From Pseudoduganella rivuli (lineage in GTDB: Bacteria > Pseudomonadota > Gammaproteobacteria > Burkholderiales > Burkholderiaceae_D), in contig NZ_WKJJ01000001.1 in the NCBI RefSeq assembly GCF_009674485.1, forward strand, positions 296,265 to 360,264: a stretch of 64,000 bases of DNA. Reading direction: 5' to 3'. The position numbers and the translations under genes were made by a program. Of the stretch, positions 61,780 to 64,000 are shown in pieces (positions within the stretch are counted from its first letter, which is position 1; the number at the start of each line of letters is the position of its first letter). The notes beneath the pieces were generated by a model. The model saw only the letters and a program-made list of their open reading frames with translations, was not told the origin of the DNA and did no database searches.

Positions 61780-64000
61780 ATGCAACCACAGAGCTTCCAA
61801 CAAAACGTCGCGTTGCTAGCGCGGATATTCTCAGACAGGATTTCGCAAACACCCAGGAATCGGCGGAAAATCTGCCTCTTTCTGGGCGCAGGCGCCGACA
61901 TTAGCTCCGGGGGGCTGACGTTTCAGCAATTTAAGCGCCAAACGTTGGAGGAATACCTCGGGCGTCCGCTGTTTGATGTAACGACGAACGAGCAAATTCA
62001 AGTCGAATTTGACCAAGTTATGGCGACGCTGTCCCAAGCAGATAGGGCGAGCATCGTCGACGCGATGTTTCACCGAATGGAAAAACTTCAGCCTTCGGAC
62101 AGCTATCGCTTGTTGGTGCTACTCGCAGAGGCCGGCGCGGTCGACGCCGTTATCACCACGAATTTCGACGTTATGCTTGAAGTGGCTCAGCGGGAGTTGG
62201 GACGCGATATCTTTCAGGTATACGCGCCTGGAAATGCACGCCCTTACAAACCCAATGGCGGACAGACTTATCTGCCGAAGATCCCTTATCTGAAAATTCA
62301 TGGAGATTTGGGCTCGGCAACTGTTACGATCGTGACTCAGTCCGAAATCGATACGGCGACTTATGACGAAAGCATGCTGGAATTATTAACCAGCATAGTC
62401 AGCACGCATGACTTGGTGGTCGCGGGCTACGGTGGCTTCGATACATCTCTCGCACACCATATGCTTGCGGCACTAAAAGACGGTCCACATCATATTTTTT
62501 GGAGTGCCCCGACACCTCCTACGTCCGAATTGTTCAAACAGCTTTCTGCCAAGGTCAAGTTCATTGAATTGACCTTTGATAACTTAATTGAACGTATCGC
62601 GCGCCCTGTCCTCGAAAAGCCCCGGGTGTCTGTTGGTCGTCCCAGTTTTGTTCCCTGCTTGTATGACTGGCGCATTGCCTACAACAACAAGAATTTTTAC
62701 GCGACCTACGCGGTACGTAATGGGAAGCCGATACATAAAACATTTACCCGCCGCGCACATGTAGAAGAGTGCCTGCGCCGTTTTATCATCGCGCAACAGC
62801 CACTCGCCATTGTGACGGGCCCTTCCGGTTTTGGTAAAACCACCATCGGCATTCGCCTCAATGAAATTTATCGTGAGTCGCCGGATACGAAAGTACTCTT
62901 GATTCCGTCGCGACAACTTACGGATATTCTCGATCTCGAAGAATACGTGTGCGATCTGTTGGGGGGGCTTGGGTCGCGAACACAATTTCGTTTGAATGAC
63001 CTTGAACGTTGGCTTCGAGAACGGGGATCTCGTCTGCTACTGTTCATTGATGCCATCAATGAATTCAGCACGAATTTGGATAGCTGCGTCCACTTTACGC
63101 GTAGCGTCCTGCGGCTGAGCAATTTCATGCCGGAGGCATCAAGCGCTTTACGATTTATCGTAACTGTCCGGCAAGAAACGTGGGCGCAAATGCTACCCCG
63201 ACTTGATGAAACGCTGCTCCGCCAGAACCTATGGCAGCAGCACAGCGGCGAACACGGAATCAAGACAATCAGTTGCGAGCCGTTCACGCATCAGGAAATC
63301 ACCGATGCCTTAGGATTGCTTGGAGAGTCCGAACTCGCACTGCCAGATTTAAGCCGGGCTTCGCCGGAATTTTGGCTTCAGTTACGCGATCCCTACTTAT
63401 TTGGCGTCCTTTCGGAAGCAGCCCAAGGAAAATGGATAGGTATTCCGCGTGCCTTGCTATTTCAACGCACGTTTGAGGCCAAGCTCAGCAGACCCGATAT
63501 CGGCCTGAGCCCTTCGATCCTGCGCGACGTGTTAGCCGGTGTCGCCGTCAAGTGCTTGGAAAATGGGGTATGTCGCGCAGTCGATATTGAACCTGCTTAC
63601 GCGCGCGAGGATATCGTTCGTGCATTGAAAGATCTCAATATCCTGATTGAGTCGAGTGACAGGTTTCTTGAGTTCAGCCACGATCGAACCTTTGAGTATT
63701 TCCTGGCGCTAGCCCTCGGCTCGGACAGTGCGCGACGCCTGGATAGCACTGCGTCCCTGCTCGCCTATCTGAAAGCTTTCGCCGAGCAGGGGAAGGCGCT
63801 CGCGGCGGCACGATTATATTTTCAATTGCATACAACACTCTGTTTCCGTCTAGTCGCGCCCTGTCTGCGCTATGTGGATGAGCGGCCAGCGGGCTATACG
63901 CAGCCTGAATGCGAGCGTCTTTTCAATTTTGCACGCGACGTCATTTTCGATCTCGCCGAACAGGGCGGTAATGAGATATGTGCCTATTTGAAAGATGCTG
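61780..64000 (+). CDS. SIR2-STAND NTPase protein, likely antiphage (partial, runs off window)
   Basis: Open frame of 740 codons from ATG 61780 with no stop before the window ends. Residues about 30-280 are a SIR2-type domain: GAGADIS at 36-42, TTNFD at 126-130 (Asn128), KIHGD at 172-176 (His174) and GYGGFD at 216-221. Residues about 340-650 are a STAND/NACHT-like ATPase: Walker A GPSGFGKTT at 347-355, Walker B LLFIDAINE at 420-428, VTVRQ near 461-465 and FSHDRTFEYFLA at 632-643. The C-terminal sensor part lies outside. SIR2-STAND proteins (Avs5-like) sense phage proteins and destroy NAD+. Lower GC and TTA/ATA codons suggest transfer. The start has only a weak ribosome binding site. Confidence 0.85.
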   Translation, partial: MQPQSFQQNVALLARIFSDRISQTPRNRRKICLFLGAGADISSGGLTFQQFKRQTLEEYLGRPLFDVTTNEQIQVEFDQVMATLSQADRASIVDAMFHRMEKLQPSDSYRLLVLLAEAGAVDAVITTNFDVMLEVAQRELGRDIFQVYAPGNARPYKPNGGQTYLPKIPYLKIHGDLGSATVTIVTQSEIDTATYDESMLELLTSIVSTHDLVVAGYGGFDTSLAHHMLAALKDGPHHIFWSAPTPPTSELFKQLSAKVKFIELTFDNLIERIARPVLEKPRVSVGRPSFVPCLYDWRIAYNNKNFYATYAVRNGKPIHKTFTRRAHVEECLRRFIIAQQPLAIVTGPSGFGKTTIGIRLNEIYRESPDTKVLLIPSRQLTDILDLEEYVCDLLGGLGSRTQFRLNDLERWLRERGSRLLLFIDAINEFSTNLDSCVHFTRSVLRLSNFMPEASSALRFIVTVRQETWAQMLPRLDETLLRQNLWQQHSGEHGIKTISCEPFTHQEITDALGLLGESELALPDLSRASPEFWLQLRDPYLFGVLSEAAQGKWIGIPRALLFQRTFEAKLSRPDIGLSPSILRDVLAGVAVKCLENGVCRAVDIEPAYAREDIVRALKDLNILIESSDRFLEFSHDRTFEYFLALALGSDSARRLDSTASLLAYLKAFAEQGKALAAARLYFQLHTTLCFRLVAPCLRYVDERPAGYTQPECERLFNFARDVIFDLAEQGGNEICAYLKDA

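Overview
The window is 64 kb of high-GC (clearly above 60% by eye), gene-dense bacterial chromosome. Gene content points to a betaproteobacterium, most likely Oxalobacteraceae of the Massilia/Duganella/Telluria type: a secreted PHB depolymerase with fibronectin modules, a PEP-CTERM protein, AcnB, MetE/MetR, DsbD, a kup locus, many LysR and sigma-54 regulators, and FNR-type boxes. The genus is inference; no rRNA or tRNA gene is present to confirm it. About 50 protein genes are supported. Coordinates include stop codons, and starts were moved to the best ribosome binding site where possible.

Region by region. 1-7.8 kb: poly-3-hydroxybutyrate use, with a secreted depolymerase, a GntP-type permease and 3-hydroxybutyrate dehydrogenase behind a near-consensus sigma-54 promoter, plus two paralogous sigma-54 activators and a PAS-LuxR regulator. 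7.8-9.7 kb: a periplasmic Cache protein, PcaC and a secreted esterase. 9.7-13.8 kb: Kup with a KdpE and a KdpD that lacks the usual N-terminal domain. 14-20 kb: a solute-binding protein, an AEC transporter with its LysR regulator, and metE/metR. 20-27.8 kb: a four-gene operon behind a cobalamin riboswitch, encoding a secreted, membrane-anchored CobN-like chelatase, an ExbB-like and an ExbD-like (DUF2149) protein and a TonB-dependent receptor. 27.8-31.3 kb: old yellow enzyme with LysR, then a MocR regulator. 31.4-37 kb: a YdeP-type molybdopterin oxidoreductase, a solute-binding protein with an orphan histidine kinase, and FdhD. 37-43.8 kb: a chemotaxis receptor, a CHAD protein, AcnB and a TSUP transporter. 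43.9-49.2 kb: a likely low-oxygen cluster (nitroreductase-like, PRPP-synthetase-like, AMP/thymidine phosphorylase-like, universal stress protein, K+ channel) with three FNR-type boxes. 49.2-53.2 kb: a DeoR/GlcG-like/Gfo-Idh operon, a DJ-1/PfpI protein and a PEP-CTERM protein. 53.2-56.4 kb: a large secreted polysaccharide lyase behind two LacI-type operator-like sites. 56.4-61.4 kb: a second Cache protein, an aromatic-acid MFS transporter, DsbD and TrxB.

At 61.4 kb the composition changes abruptly. After about 380 bp without a gene, a frame opens at 61780 and runs off the window. Its first 740 residues form an N-terminal SIR2-type NADase-like domain followed by a STAND/NACHT-like ATPase, the architecture of antiphage NLR-like proteins. 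This likely immune gene and the riboswitch-controlled chelatase operon are the two most interesting parts of the window.
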